Shown: one piece after another, positions 1-5,849 of the stretch
Position numbering within the stretch: the first letter of the stretch is position 1
Layout of the letters: each line of letters opens with the position of its first letter
Source of the DNA: Syntrophomonadaceae bacterium
GTDB taxonomy: Bacteria > Bacillota > Dethiobacteria > DTU022
Length of the DNA stretch: 7,848 nucleotides
Direction of reading: 5' to 3'
Assembly (NCBI GenBank): GCA_003552365.1
Contig: PUKR01000051.1
Span: 1-7,848, forward strand
Notes under the pieces: generated by a model
Told to the model about the DNA's origin: nothing
Seen by the model: the letters and a program-made list of their open reading frames with translations, nothing else
The model's database searches: none
Position numbers and translations under genes: made by a program

Positions 1-1082
1 CCCTCGTAGTTCCTCAAAATGACGGAATTGGCCGACTGGGTAAGCATATATTGAGGCATCACCGGGGTTTTACCGCCGCCGCCGGGAGCATCTATCACAT
101 ATGTAGGGACGGCAAAGCCGCTGGTATGTCCGCGAAGCGATTCAATGATTTCCAGGCCTGTAGCGACCGGGGTCCTGAAATGCTCGATCCCTGTAGAAAG
201 ATCGCACTGGTAAAGGTAATAAGGCCTGATTCTGTGCTTGACCAGTTTGTGCACCAGTTCCTTCATGGTTATGGGGCAATCATTTACGCCTTTCAAGAGA
301 ACACTTTGGTTGCCCAGCGGTATTCCTGCATCCACAATTTTCTCGGATGCCTCTATGGCCTCGTCAGTTAACTCCCTGGGATGGTTGAAGTGCGTATTAA
401 TCCATACCGGTTGGTACTTTTTCAAAATTGATAGCAGGTCATCAGTAATTCTTTGGGGCATCACTACCGGGGTCCGTGTGCCAAACCTTACTATTTCTAC
501 ATGAGGGATGCTTCGTAAATTGTGGACGATATATTCGATCATCTGATCTGAAATTAAAAACCCGTCTCCGCCTGAGATTAAAACATCCCTGACTTGAGGA
601 GTTTCTTTAACATAATTTATAGAGGCGTCAACCTGTTCCCTTGTGTAAGCCTTGTCTGTATGGCCGGCTATTCGCCTTCTGGTGCAGTGCCGGCAATACA
701 TGCTGCACTGGTCAGTAACTAAAAAAAGCACCCGGTCGGGATAGCGGTGGGTTATTCCGGTTACCGGTGAATCAATATCTTCATCAAGAGGGTCTTCCAG
801 ATCAGAAGTGCCCATTTGAGTCTCAGAAAAGGTGGGGACAGATTGCAGCCGGATTGGGCAAGCGGGATCATCTTTATCAATCAGGCTGGCATAATATGGG
901 GTAATGGCCATCCTTAAATATTTCAGCGCTTCCTTGACCCCTTCTTCCTCTTCCTTATTTAAATTGATCACCTGTTTTAAAGTCTCAATATCGGTTATTC
1001 TGTTTTTTAGCTGCCATTTCCAGTTTTTCCAGTCTTCAGCCGAAGCTTTTGCAATGAAATTATCTTTAATCATCTCAGTCAT
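1..1082 (-). CDS. kamA: Lysine 2,3-aminomutase, radical SAM/PLP enzyme (3' end cut by window edge)
   Basis: Converts L-lysine to L-beta-lysine using a [4Fe-4S] cluster, S-adenosylmethionine and pyridoxal phosphate; cytoplasmic. I translated the reverse strand: 360 codons are visible, against about 416 residues in the Clostridium subterminale enzyme. The radical-SAM motif CSMYCRHC has Cys126, Cys130 and Cys133, followed by TRRR (135-137). SGGD is at 170-173, and PGGGGK carries the PLP lysine at Lys338. Asp294 (YQCDLS) and Asp331 (VIDAPGG) match Asp293 and Asp330, which hold the substrate amino group in the lysine enzyme; glutamate 2,3-aminomutases replace them, so lysine is the likely substrate. 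Cys269 matches the zinc-ligand Cys268; its partner cysteines would lie past the edge. The ATG start has GAGGAGGG at 1090-1097, seven bases upstream. The role is lysine fermentation or beta-lysine osmolyte synthesis (ablA); an adjacent ablB or kamDE would decide but is not in view. Confidence 0.95.
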   Translation of the reverse strand, partial: MTEMIKDNFIAKASAEDWKNWKWQLKNRITDIETLKQVINLNKEEEEGVKEALKYLRMAITPYYASLIDKDDPACPIRLQSVPTFSETQMGTSDLEDPLDEDIDSPVTGITHRYPDRVLFLVTDQCSMYCRHCTRRRIAGHTDKAYTREQVDASINYVKETPQVRDVLISGGDGFLISDQMIEYIVHNLRSIPHVEIVRFGTRTPVVMPQRITDDLLSILKKYQPVWINTHFNHPRELTDEAIEASEKIVDAGIPLGNQSVLLKGVNDCPITMKELVHKLVKHRIRPYYLYQCDLSTGIEHFRTPVATGLEIIESLRGHTSGFAVPTYVIDAPGGGGKTPVMPQYMLTQSANSVILRNYE

Positions 1083-1103
1083 AAACTAACCCTCCTCGGT
1101 AAA

Positions 1104-1146
1104 TTTGCCAAATAACCCAGGCCAGTAAATAGGATGTTTTGGCAAA
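1104..1146 (-). promoter_or_regulatory. kamA leader hairpin 2 / inverted repeat TTTGCCAAA-TTTGGCAAA
   Basis: A perfect 9-bp inverted repeat (1104-1112 and 1138-1146) is separated by 25 nt. The inner arm ends six bases before the kamA Shine-Dalgarno. It could form an RNA stem near the ribosome binding site or a two-site operator. The GGCAAA of the 3' arm could alternatively pair with the TTTGCC in the ascending arm of hairpin 1, so two folds compete. It matches no riboswitch class I recognise; in particular, the lysine riboswitch core is not apparent. Confidence 0.4.
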
Positions 1147-1150
1147 GACC

Positions 1151-1175
1151 TGCCGCTGCTTTATAGCAACCGGCA
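1151..1175 (-). promoter_or_regulatory. kamA leader hairpin 1
   Basis: Read on the minus strand, TGCC-G-GTTGCT, loop ATAA, AGCAGC-GGCA folds into a ten-pair stem with one bulged G and one G-U pair. It would sit at the very 5' end of the predicted kamA transcript. No T-run follows, so it is not a simple terminator. A role in mRNA stability or in a leader switch is possible but unproven. Confidence 0.45.
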
Positions 1176-1190
1176 AAAGGCCTCGAATTT

Positions 1191-1219
1191 ATTATAGCAT
1201 AGACCGGGGCTGCTCTTAA
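1191..1219 (-). promoter_or_regulatory. Predicted kamA promoter with extended -10
   Basis: On the minus strand the -10 is a perfect TATAAT (1191-1196) preceded by TGC (1197-1199), an extended -10. After a 17-bp spacer, the -35 candidate TTAAGA (1214-1219) matches TTGACA at four of six positions. Transcription would start near 1184, giving a leader of about 100 nt before the kamA ATG. Predicted by sequence only. Confidence 0.6.
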
Positions 1220-1434
1220 TTAAAAACTCAAACGCTAAAACAACCACAATCATTTTTATTAATGCAGACATAAAGGTTAAGCCGCTATACAGCTCATATG
1301 ACTCATTAGTTAAGCTGCTTTAATGTATTGACATCGTACTAGAAATTATTTGAAAAATCATTGGTACGAGCGGAAAAAAAATAACTCTTTTTTCTATACA
1401 TCCTGTATATTAAACAGCTCACCGGCCAAAAGGC

Positions 1435-1479
1435 AAAATCATCATGATTACAGGCTTAAACTCCCGGGATGATTTTTTT
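1435..1479 (+). terminator. Terminator-like stem with T-run in the mrfA upstream region
   Basis: AAAATCATC (1435-1443) pairs perfectly with GATGATTTT (1468-1476), and seven consecutive T (1473-1479) follow or overlap the 3' arm on the plus strand. The 24-nt loop and AT-rich stem make it weak as an intrinsic terminator. No plus-strand gene ends just upstream, so it could attenuate transcription into mrfA, end a short untranslated RNA, or be fortuitous. Confidence 0.3.
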
Positions 1480-1537
1480 ACTTATATTCCCCAATAACAT
1501 TAGAAAGAAAGATTTATGGATTAGTAGGAGTTGTTTA

Positions 1538-1561
1538 ATGTTGCGTCGAATCAATAGATAA
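1538..1561 (+). CDS. Possible seven-codon leader ORF upstream of mrfA
   Basis: An ATG seven bases after GTAGGAG (1524-1530) opens a seven-codon frame, MLRRINR, ending at TAA. The Shine-Dalgarno is better than that of mrfA itself, whose start lies 36 nt downstream. The frame is arginine-rich (three of seven) with no obvious attenuation logic. It may be a leader peptide or chance; no homology judgement is possible at this length. Confidence 0.2.
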   Translation: MLRRINR

Positions 1562-1597
1562 CACAATCCAAACTTATGTTTAAGGCGGTTGAAATAT

Positions 1598-3862
1598 ATG
1601 TCGGATTTAAATGAAGTACTCAATCAGTGGAAAAACAACCCTGCATTTATGAGCAACGTTACTTGCTGGCAAACAGTAGCGGAAAAAAAGGGCAATTACG
1701 CCGATTTTCCTCCAGGTCTGGATCGCCAGCTTCAAGAAGCATTGAAACGACGAGGAATCGAAAAACTGTACAGCCACCAGGCTAAAGCGGTGGAAACCGT
1801 TTTAACTGACCATCGCAATGTTGTGGTAGTTACTCCCACTGCTTCCGGCAAAACGCTGTGTTACAATTTACCGGTAGTAAACTCATTAATCGATGATCCC
1901 ACCAGCAGGGCCCTCTACCTTTTTCCAACCAAGGCACTTTCGAGGGACCAGGTCACCGAACTGCGGGAACTGGCTTCTGATTTAGAAACACCGCTTTACT
2001 GCCAGACATACGACGGTGATACCGAACCCGGGTTGCGTCAAAAAATACGCCGCAGCGGGCACATCATAGTTACCAACCCGGACATGCTTCACTCTGCTAT
2101 CCTGCCCCACCACACCAAGTGGATTCAGCTTTTTCAAAACCTTAAATATATCGTTATTGATGAAATGCACCAGTACCGGGGGGGTTTCGGCAGCCACGTT
2201 GCCAATGTGATCCGCAGGCTGAAGCGGATCTGCTCTTTCTATGGTTCAAATCCCCGGTTTATCCTATGCTCAGCGACCATTGCCAACCCGGGTGAACTCG
2301 CCGGCCAGCTAATTGAAGAACCCCTGGAAGTTATTACGGAAAATGGTGCCCCCAGGGCGGAGAAACATTTCATTTTTTACAATCCGCCGGTAGTTAACCG
2401 GGAACTGGGGTTGCGGCGCAGTTCCCTGTTGGAAGCAAAGACCCTGGCCGAGCAGCTGATATCGAAAGAAATCCAGACTATAATATTTACCCGCAGCCGC
2501 CTGAACGTAGAAGTGCTTCTCACTTACCTGAACCAGGGCCTTAAAAAAAGGCCCGGCGAAAACAGCGCCATCAAGGGTTACCGCGGGGGCTACCTTCCAA
2601 AAGAACGGCGGGCCATTGAAGAAGGCTTGCGTAAAGGAACCCTTAAGGGCGTAATCAGCACCAATGCCCTTGAACTTGGCATTGATATCGGCGCTCTTGA
2701 CGCCTGCCTGATGACAGGTTACCCCGGCAGTATCGCCAGTACCTGGCAGCAAGCCGGCCGCTCGGGAAGAAGAAGCGGCACTTCCCTGGCCGTTCTGATC
2801 GCCAACAGCGAACCGCTTAACCAGTATATTGCCTCCAACCCCGATTACTTTTTCGGACGAACCCCGGAGCGGGCCCTGGCCGACCCGGATAACCTGATCA
2901 TTTTGACCAACCATATCCGCTGTGCCGCTTTTGAACTGCCTTTCAACCAAGACGAAAAGTTCGGCAGGGCTGAAATAGAAGAAATCCTGACATTCCTGGA
3001 ACAAGAAGATGTCCTCTACTTTAGCGATGGGCGATACCACTGGATGGAAGACACTTACCCTGCTGAAGAAATTAGCCTGCGCAGCGCTACCCGTGAGAAT
3101 GTGGTAATTATCGATATAACTGATCCACAGAGAAGGGTAATTGGCGAGGTGGACCGCTTTAGCGCCCCGATGCTGGTCCACGAAGAAGCAATATACATGC
3201 ACGGGGGTAAGCAGTACCAGGTGGAAGAATTCGATTTTGATGAAAAAAAGGCTTATGTTCGGGAAGTGGAAGTCAGTTATTTCACCGATGCCAACCTCTC
3301 GGTAGACTTAAAAATTCTTGATCTTTACGGCCAGGAAAGCGGTCGCGTAAACCGGGCCTGGGGTGATGTCCGCATCAATGCCCTGGTTTCGATGTTTAAA
3401 AAAATACGCTTTAATACCCATGAGAACTTAGGCGCCGGACCGGTTGACCTCCCCGAAACAGAAATGCACACCACTGCCTTTTGGATCTCTTTGTCGCCTG
3501 AAGCTTATGGAAATATGACCCTTTCAGAGATCCAATCGGGGTTGATCGGCCTGGCCAACCTGCTGCCGCAGGTGGCTTCATTTTTCTTAATGGGTGATCC
3601 CAGGGATTTACAGGCTGTCAGCCAGGTAAAAGCACCTTTTACGGAATTGCCCACCCTCTACCTTTATGACAACTTCCCCGGCGGTGTGGGTTACAGTAAA
3701 GAAATATACAACAACTACAGGGAGATTTTCCAGGCAGCGCATAAAGTAATCACGGATTGTCACTGTGCTGAAGGTTGTCCTTCCTGTATAGGGCCCGCTT
3801 ACCAGGAGGGGCAGCCCGGAAAACAACAGGCCCTGCAATTAATAGAGGTGATCTTGAAATGA
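1598..3862 (+). CDS. mrfA: MrfA (YprA) DEAD-box DNA helicase with C-terminal Cys cluster
   Basis: This is a superfamily 2 ATP-dependent helicase of 754 residues, close to the roughly 750 of B. subtilis MrfA/YprA. That protein works with MrfB in UvrABC-independent repair of mitomycin C adducts and crosslinks. Motifs from the ATG are: Gln61 (Q-like), TPTASGKT 79-86 (motif I), FPTKAL 109-114 (Ia), TNPDML 159-164, DEMH 188-191 (II), SAT 225-227 (III), IIFTRS 295-300 (IV), STNALELGIDIG 354-365 (V) and QAGRSGR 385-391 (VI). The C-terminal DUF1998-type domain ends with Cys721, Cys723, Cys727 and Cys730 (CHCAEGCPSC), probably binding a metal. The ATG at 1598 is chosen because AAGGCGG (1582-1588) lies nine bases upstream; the in-frame TTG at 1589 touches that site and has no spacing. 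The stop overlaps the mrfB start (ATGA), so translation is coupled. No canonical SOS box was seen upstream. Confidence 0.93.
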   Translation: MSDLNEVLNQWKNNPAFMSNVTCWQTVAEKKGNYADFPPGLDRQLQEALKRRGIEKLYSHQAKAVETVLTDHRNVVVVTPTASGKTLCYNLPVVNSLIDDPTSRALYLFPTKALSRDQVTELRELASDLETPLYCQTYDGDTEPGLRQKIRRSGHIIVTNPDMLHSAILPHHTKWIQLFQNLKYIVIDEMHQYRGGFGSHVANVIRRLKRICSFYGSNPRFILCSATIANPGELAGQLIEEPLEVITENGAPRAEKHFIFYNPPVVNRELGLRRSSLLEAKTLAEQLISKEIQTIIFTRSRLNVEVLLTYLNQGLKKRPGENSAIKGYRGGYLPKERRAIEEGLRKGTLKGVISTNALELGIDIGALDACLMTGYPGSIASTWQQAGRSGRRSGTSLAVLIANSEPLNQYIASNPDYFFGRTPERALADPDNLIILTNHIRCAAFELPFNQDEKFGRAEIEEILTFLEQEDVLYFSDGRYHWMEDTYPAEEISLRSATRENVVIIDITDPQRRVIGEVDRFSAPMLVHEEAIYMHGGKQYQVEEFDFDEKKAYVREVEVSYFTDANLSVDLKILDLYGQESGRVNRAWGDVRINALVSMFKKIRFNTHENLGAGPVDLPETEMHTTAFWISLSPEAYGNMTLSEIQSGLIGLANLLPQVASFFLMGDPRDLQAVSQVKAPFTELPTLYLYDNFPGGVGYSKEIYNNYREIFQAAHKVITDCHCAEGCPSCIGPAYQEGQPGKQQALQLIEVILK

Positions 3863-5094
3863 AACGGGATCTCGGCTCACGCTTATCGATGATGCAAACC
3901 ACCGGGGAAATTAAAACCGGCAAGCAGGTTGCCGAAGAACATGAAGTTAATAAATTTATAAGCTTCTTTCCCGGTGAAGACAGGGTAGAAGAAACACCTT
4001 TCGGGTTTTGTTACTTCCGTGAACTACAGTTTCCACTGGATCATATTCATGGCAACTACGAGCTTTCCGGAATTTTAAGCTGCTGCGGTTCAGAACTTTC
4101 TTTACCTTCCCGGGATAGCAGTTTTAAGAATTTCAACCCCCGCGAAGCGATTTTTCTGGACCTTGAAACCACAGGACTGGCCGGAGGCACCGGGACCTGG
4201 GCTTTTTTGATCGGCCTGGGCACGCTTAGAAATGAAGACTTTATACTGCGCCAGTATTTTCTGCGAAAACCCAAAGAAGAAAAGGCAATGCTGACTCACT
4301 TAAATCAAACTGTTGCCGATTACCAAACCTTAATTACCTTTAACGGCAAATTGTTTGACCTGCCCCTACTGCAAACCCGGCAGCTACTTGCCGGAATAAG
4401 CGTTTGCGAACCTGACCAACACCTAGATTTACTGCAATGTGCAAGATCGCTTTGGAGAAAAAGACTGGCTTCCCGCTCTTTAAACTCATTGGAAAGGACT
4501 CTTCTCGGTCTGGACCGCCGGGATGATATCCCGGGAGCGGAGATCCCGGGAGTATATTTTGATTACCTCAAAAAAGGAAAGACCGGCCGTATAAAAAAAG
4601 TGTTCGAACACAATGTGCTTGACATCCTTTCCATGGTTACCCTGCTTGGAAAAGTCTATCACACCGCAGTTGGATCATGCCTAAAGCATCCGGCGGAGGC
4701 CCTGGCCCTGGGGTGTCTCTGCCTGGAAGAAGGAAAAACAGAACAGGGAGTTAGCTACCTCCGGGAAGCGGCTGAGGGCAACATTGAAACGCTTGCCGAA
4801 GAAGCCAACCTGGAATTGTCGCTGCATTTTAAACGAGAGGGAAAATGGGAAGAAGCGGTAGCCATTTGGCAGGAATCTGTAAAAAACAATCATATTAACC
4901 CGAGAGCTTATATCGAGCTGGCCAAGTATTACGAACACCACTGCCATGACTACCAGGCCGCTTTGCAATTAACCGAAAAAGCAATCGCCGTTACCCGGCT
5001 CAACCCGGGTAACCAGTTGATTAAAAACAAGGACCTTCGCCCTGAAGCCTTACACCACCGGTCAAATCGTTTAAAAAGACGCCTTTGGCCATAA
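3859..5094 (+). CDS. mrfB: MrfB (YprB) DEDD-type exonuclease with C-terminal TPR
   Basis: Predicted metal-dependent 3'-5' exonuclease of the DnaQ/RNase H-like fold, 411 residues against about 413 for B. subtilis MrfB; it would degrade DNA at lesions opened by MrfA. Exo I is the D-x-E of FLDLETTGL (Asp101, Glu103). Exo II lies in NGKLFDLPL (Asp167) and Exo III in HNVLD (His251, Asp255), so the DEDD set looks complete. The conserved region DIPGAEIPGVYFDYL (223-237) lies between Exo II and III. From about 278 to 380 helical repeats read as TPR units (EALALGCLCLEEGK, EGKWEEAVAIWQES, DYQAALQLTEKAIAV). The ATG at 3859 is preferred over an in-frame upstream ATG at 3775, because AGAGGTG (3844-3850) lies eight bases before it and the ATGA overlap with mrfA is typical of coupled genes. 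The protein is tied to mrfA by operon structure and by the known pair. Confidence 0.92.
   Translation: MKRDLGSRLSMMQTTGEIKTGKQVAEEHEVNKFISFFPGEDRVEETPFGFCYFRELQFPLDHIHGNYELSGILSCCGSELSLPSRDSSFKNFNPREAIFLDLETTGLAGGTGTWAFLIGLGTLRNEDFILRQYFLRKPKEEKAMLTHLNQTVADYQTLITFNGKLFDLPLLQTRQLLAGISVCEPDQHLDLLQCARSLWRKRLASRSLNSLERTLLGLDRRDDIPGAEIPGVYFDYLKKGKTGRIKKVFEHNVLDILSMVTLLGKVYHTAVGSCLKHPAEALALGCLCLEEGKTEQGVSYLREAAEGNIETLAEEANLELSLHFKREGKWEEAVAIWQESVKNNHINPRAYIELAKYYEHHCHDYQAALQLTEKAIAVTRLNPGNQLIKNKDLRPEALHHRSNRLKRRLWP
4990..5013 (+). repeat. Perfect 9-bp hairpin inside the 3' end of mrfB
   Basis: GTTACCCGG (4990-4998) and CCGGGTAAC (5005-5013) are exact reverse complements around a six-base loop. They encode the Val-Thr-Arg-Leu-Asn-Pro-Gly-Asn stretch of the last helical part of MrfB. 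No T-run follows. It would be the most GC-rich stem at the 3' end of the mrfAB mRNA and might slow 3' decay, since the gap after mrfB has no clear terminator. Confidence 0.35.
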
Positions 5095-5145
5095 AAAAGG
5101 AATACGACTTCTAAATAAACTCTTTTTACCCTGCATTACTGGAAA

Positions 5146-5571
5146 CTACTGGTCGATCCACTCTATTTCTTTTTTTAATGCCGGATCCACTTCCTGCTCT
5201 TTCAAATACACCAACAAACGATCGAATGTTTCGGCACTCAAGTCATGTTCCATCAAACAGGCATCTTCTTCGGCAGCTGAGGGCGAAACCCCGAGTACCT
5301 GGGTTAGAAAACCATAAATAATTTTATGCCTGTGCCTTACTTTTAAAGCGTAACGAAGCCCCTTCTCCGTAAGCTCCACCGGACCATAGGGGTCCTGTTT
5401 AATCAACCCCTTTTCTTTAAGCAAAGCAAGGGCCTGGATCACGCTGGGCTTGGCAATCCCCAGACGATCAGCTATATCAGTTACCCGGGCAGTCTTATTT
5501 TCCTGGAGAAGGTTAAGAATTACTTCGAGGTAATCCTGTAAGGAAGAAGTAACCGGTAAAGAATGAGGCAA
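5146..5571 (-). CDS. DtxR/MntR-family metal-dependent transcriptional repressor
   Basis: A cytoplasmic DNA-binding regulator activated by divalent metal (Mn2+ or Fe2+), 141 residues against 142 for B. subtilis MntR. The N-terminal winged helix spans about 10-72 (LQDYLEVILNLL, then ARVTDIADRLGIAKPSVIQAL, and a wing ending VELTEKG). The dimerisation/metal domain follows; there is no C-terminal SH3-like FeoA domain. By alignment the metal ligands are Asp13 and Glu16 (MntR Asp8, Glu11), His82 (MntR His77), Cys105 (MntR Glu99, DtxR Cys102), Glu108 and His109. The Asp is MntR-like and the Cys is DtxR-like, so metal preference is uncertain. The TTG start is chosen because AAGGAGGG (5582-5589) lies ten bases upstream and the protein then begins as MntR does; a GTG at 5661 would add 30 unrelated residues without a good ribosome site. 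Convergent with mrfB, divergent from the MFS gene; it is its own transcription unit with an operator-like dyad in its promoter. Confidence 0.9.
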   Translation of the reverse strand: MPHSLPVTSSLQDYLEVILNLLQENKTARVTDIADRLGIAKPSVIQALALLKEKGLIKQDPYGPVELTEKGLRYALKVRHRHKIIYGFLTQVLGVSPSAAEEDACLMEHDLSAETFDRLLVYLKEQEVDPALKKEIEWIDQ

Positions 5572-5664
5572 GTTAAATTCACCCTCCTTAGTCTGGCAAG
5601 GTAGAAAGGAGTAGCAACAATAATCGTATCTGCTCAGCCGTGCTGTAACCAATCTACACACCTG

Positions 5665-5687
5665 TGTTAGGCATATCTAACAATTAG
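5665..5687 (-). promoter_or_regulatory. Operator-like dyad at the DtxR/MntR start site
   Basis: TGTTAG (5665-5670) and CTAACA (5677-5682) form a perfect 6-6-6 dyad. A further TTAG at 5684-5687 makes a second pair with the CTAA at 5677-5680. The arms resemble the TTAG/CTAA half-sites of DtxR-type operators more than the MntR box. The dyad covers the predicted start and abuts the -10, where bound repressor would block its own promoter. Autoregulation is inferred, not shown. Confidence 0.5.
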
Positions 5688-5716
5688 AATATAACATGCA
5701 TTTTTCATGCTGTCAA
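5688..5716 (-). promoter_or_regulatory. Near-consensus promoter of the DtxR/MntR gene
   Basis: On the minus strand the -35 is a perfect TTGACA (5711-5716), the spacer is exactly 17 bp, and the -10 is TATATT (5688-5693) preceded by TGT (an extended -10). The start site would be near 5681, leaving a 5' UTR of about 110 nt before the TTG start. The spacer itself carries the short dyad GCAT-gaaaa-ATGC. Confidence 0.75.
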
Positions 5717-5784
5717 TATCAGCGCTTAAAGTTATAGATATTTATTCATTATAGCCCGGTGTTTTTTCTTTTTAGTAAAAAAGT

Positions 5785-5790
5785 TATAAT
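5785..5790 (+). promoter_or_regulatory. -10 element, possible MFS gene promoter
   Basis: A perfect TATAAT lies 56 bases before the likely start of the MFS gene. No good -35 is present at 15-19 bp; the sequence there is T-rich (5762-5772). The assignment therefore rests on the -10 and position alone. Confidence 0.35.
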
Positions 5791-5831
5791 GTTTTGAGGG
5801 TCTGTTAAGCGAATCAAATATTAGCCAGGGC

Positions 5832-5849
5832 AGAGGGGGCCATACCATC
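5832..5849 (+). promoter_or_regulatory. Ribosome binding site pointing to an ATC initiation codon
   Basis: AGAGGGGG is followed by CCATACC and then ATC, an ideal seven-base spacing to a non-standard start. No ATG, GTG or TTG occurs in this frame between the upstream stop and 5940. The only other candidates are CTG codons inside TM1 (from 5871) and further upstream (near 5798), none with a ribosome site. This site decides the start given for the MFS gene. Confidence 0.5.

Larger units (their letters stand above)
1083..1597. other. Divergent intergenic region kamA/mrfA
   Basis: This 515-nt AT-rich stretch has no protein-coding gene of convincing length. The left 140 nt hold the kamA leader and promoter. 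The right part should hold the mrfAB promoter, but no convincing pair is visible. A perfect TTGACA occurs at 1328-1333, but the bases 16-17 bp downstream (TTGAAA/TGAAAA) are a poor -10. Dyads present are TCGTAC/GTACGA (1334-1339 and 1364-1369) and TATACA-tcc-TGTATA (1395-1409), with a terminator-like stem at 1435-1479. A short similar string, ACCGGC(C)AAAAGGC, occurs at 1169-1181 and near 1421-1434. Confidence 0.7.

Noticed and set aside
51..504. Two overlapping plus-strand open frames within the kamA region
   Set aside because: The minus strand encodes an unbroken lysine 2,3-aminomutase with all catalytic residues through this stretch; the plus frames show no domain.
1090..1260. Lysine riboswitch or T-box in the kamA leader
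   Set aside because: The leader is only about 100 nt and lacks the recognisable core motifs of the L-box or the T-box; only generic hairpins are seen.
2309..3202. Long open frame (297 codons) on the minus strand opposite mrfA
   Set aside because: It lies fully inside mrfA, has no recognisable domain, and is explained as a codon-bias shadow of the real helicase gene with all its motifs on the plus strand.
3775..3858. Upstream ATG extending MrfB by 28 residues
   Set aside because: It would overlap the cysteine cluster of mrfA by about 88 nt. The ATG at 3859 has a good ribosome site, an ATGA overlap and the expected protein length.
4518..4552. Dyad CCGGGAT-gat-ATCCCGG and the repeated ATCCCGGGAG inside mrfB
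   Set aside because: The repeat encodes the conserved DIPGAEIPG stretch of the family; coding constraint explains it sufficiently.
4681..4968. Minus-strand frame of 95 codons opposite the MrfB TPR region
   Set aside because: A shadow of the TPR-coding region with no ribosome site or domain.
5091..5135. A-rich then T-rich segment after mrfB as a bidirectional terminator
   Set aside because: The only possible stem is a weak A-T pairing with mismatches and a long loop; I could not support a terminator.
5572..5661. GTG start extending the DtxR/MntR protein by 30 residues
   Set aside because: There is no ribosome site before the GTG, the added residues do not resemble MntR, and a strong AAGGAGGG lies inside the extension, directing the TTG at 5571.
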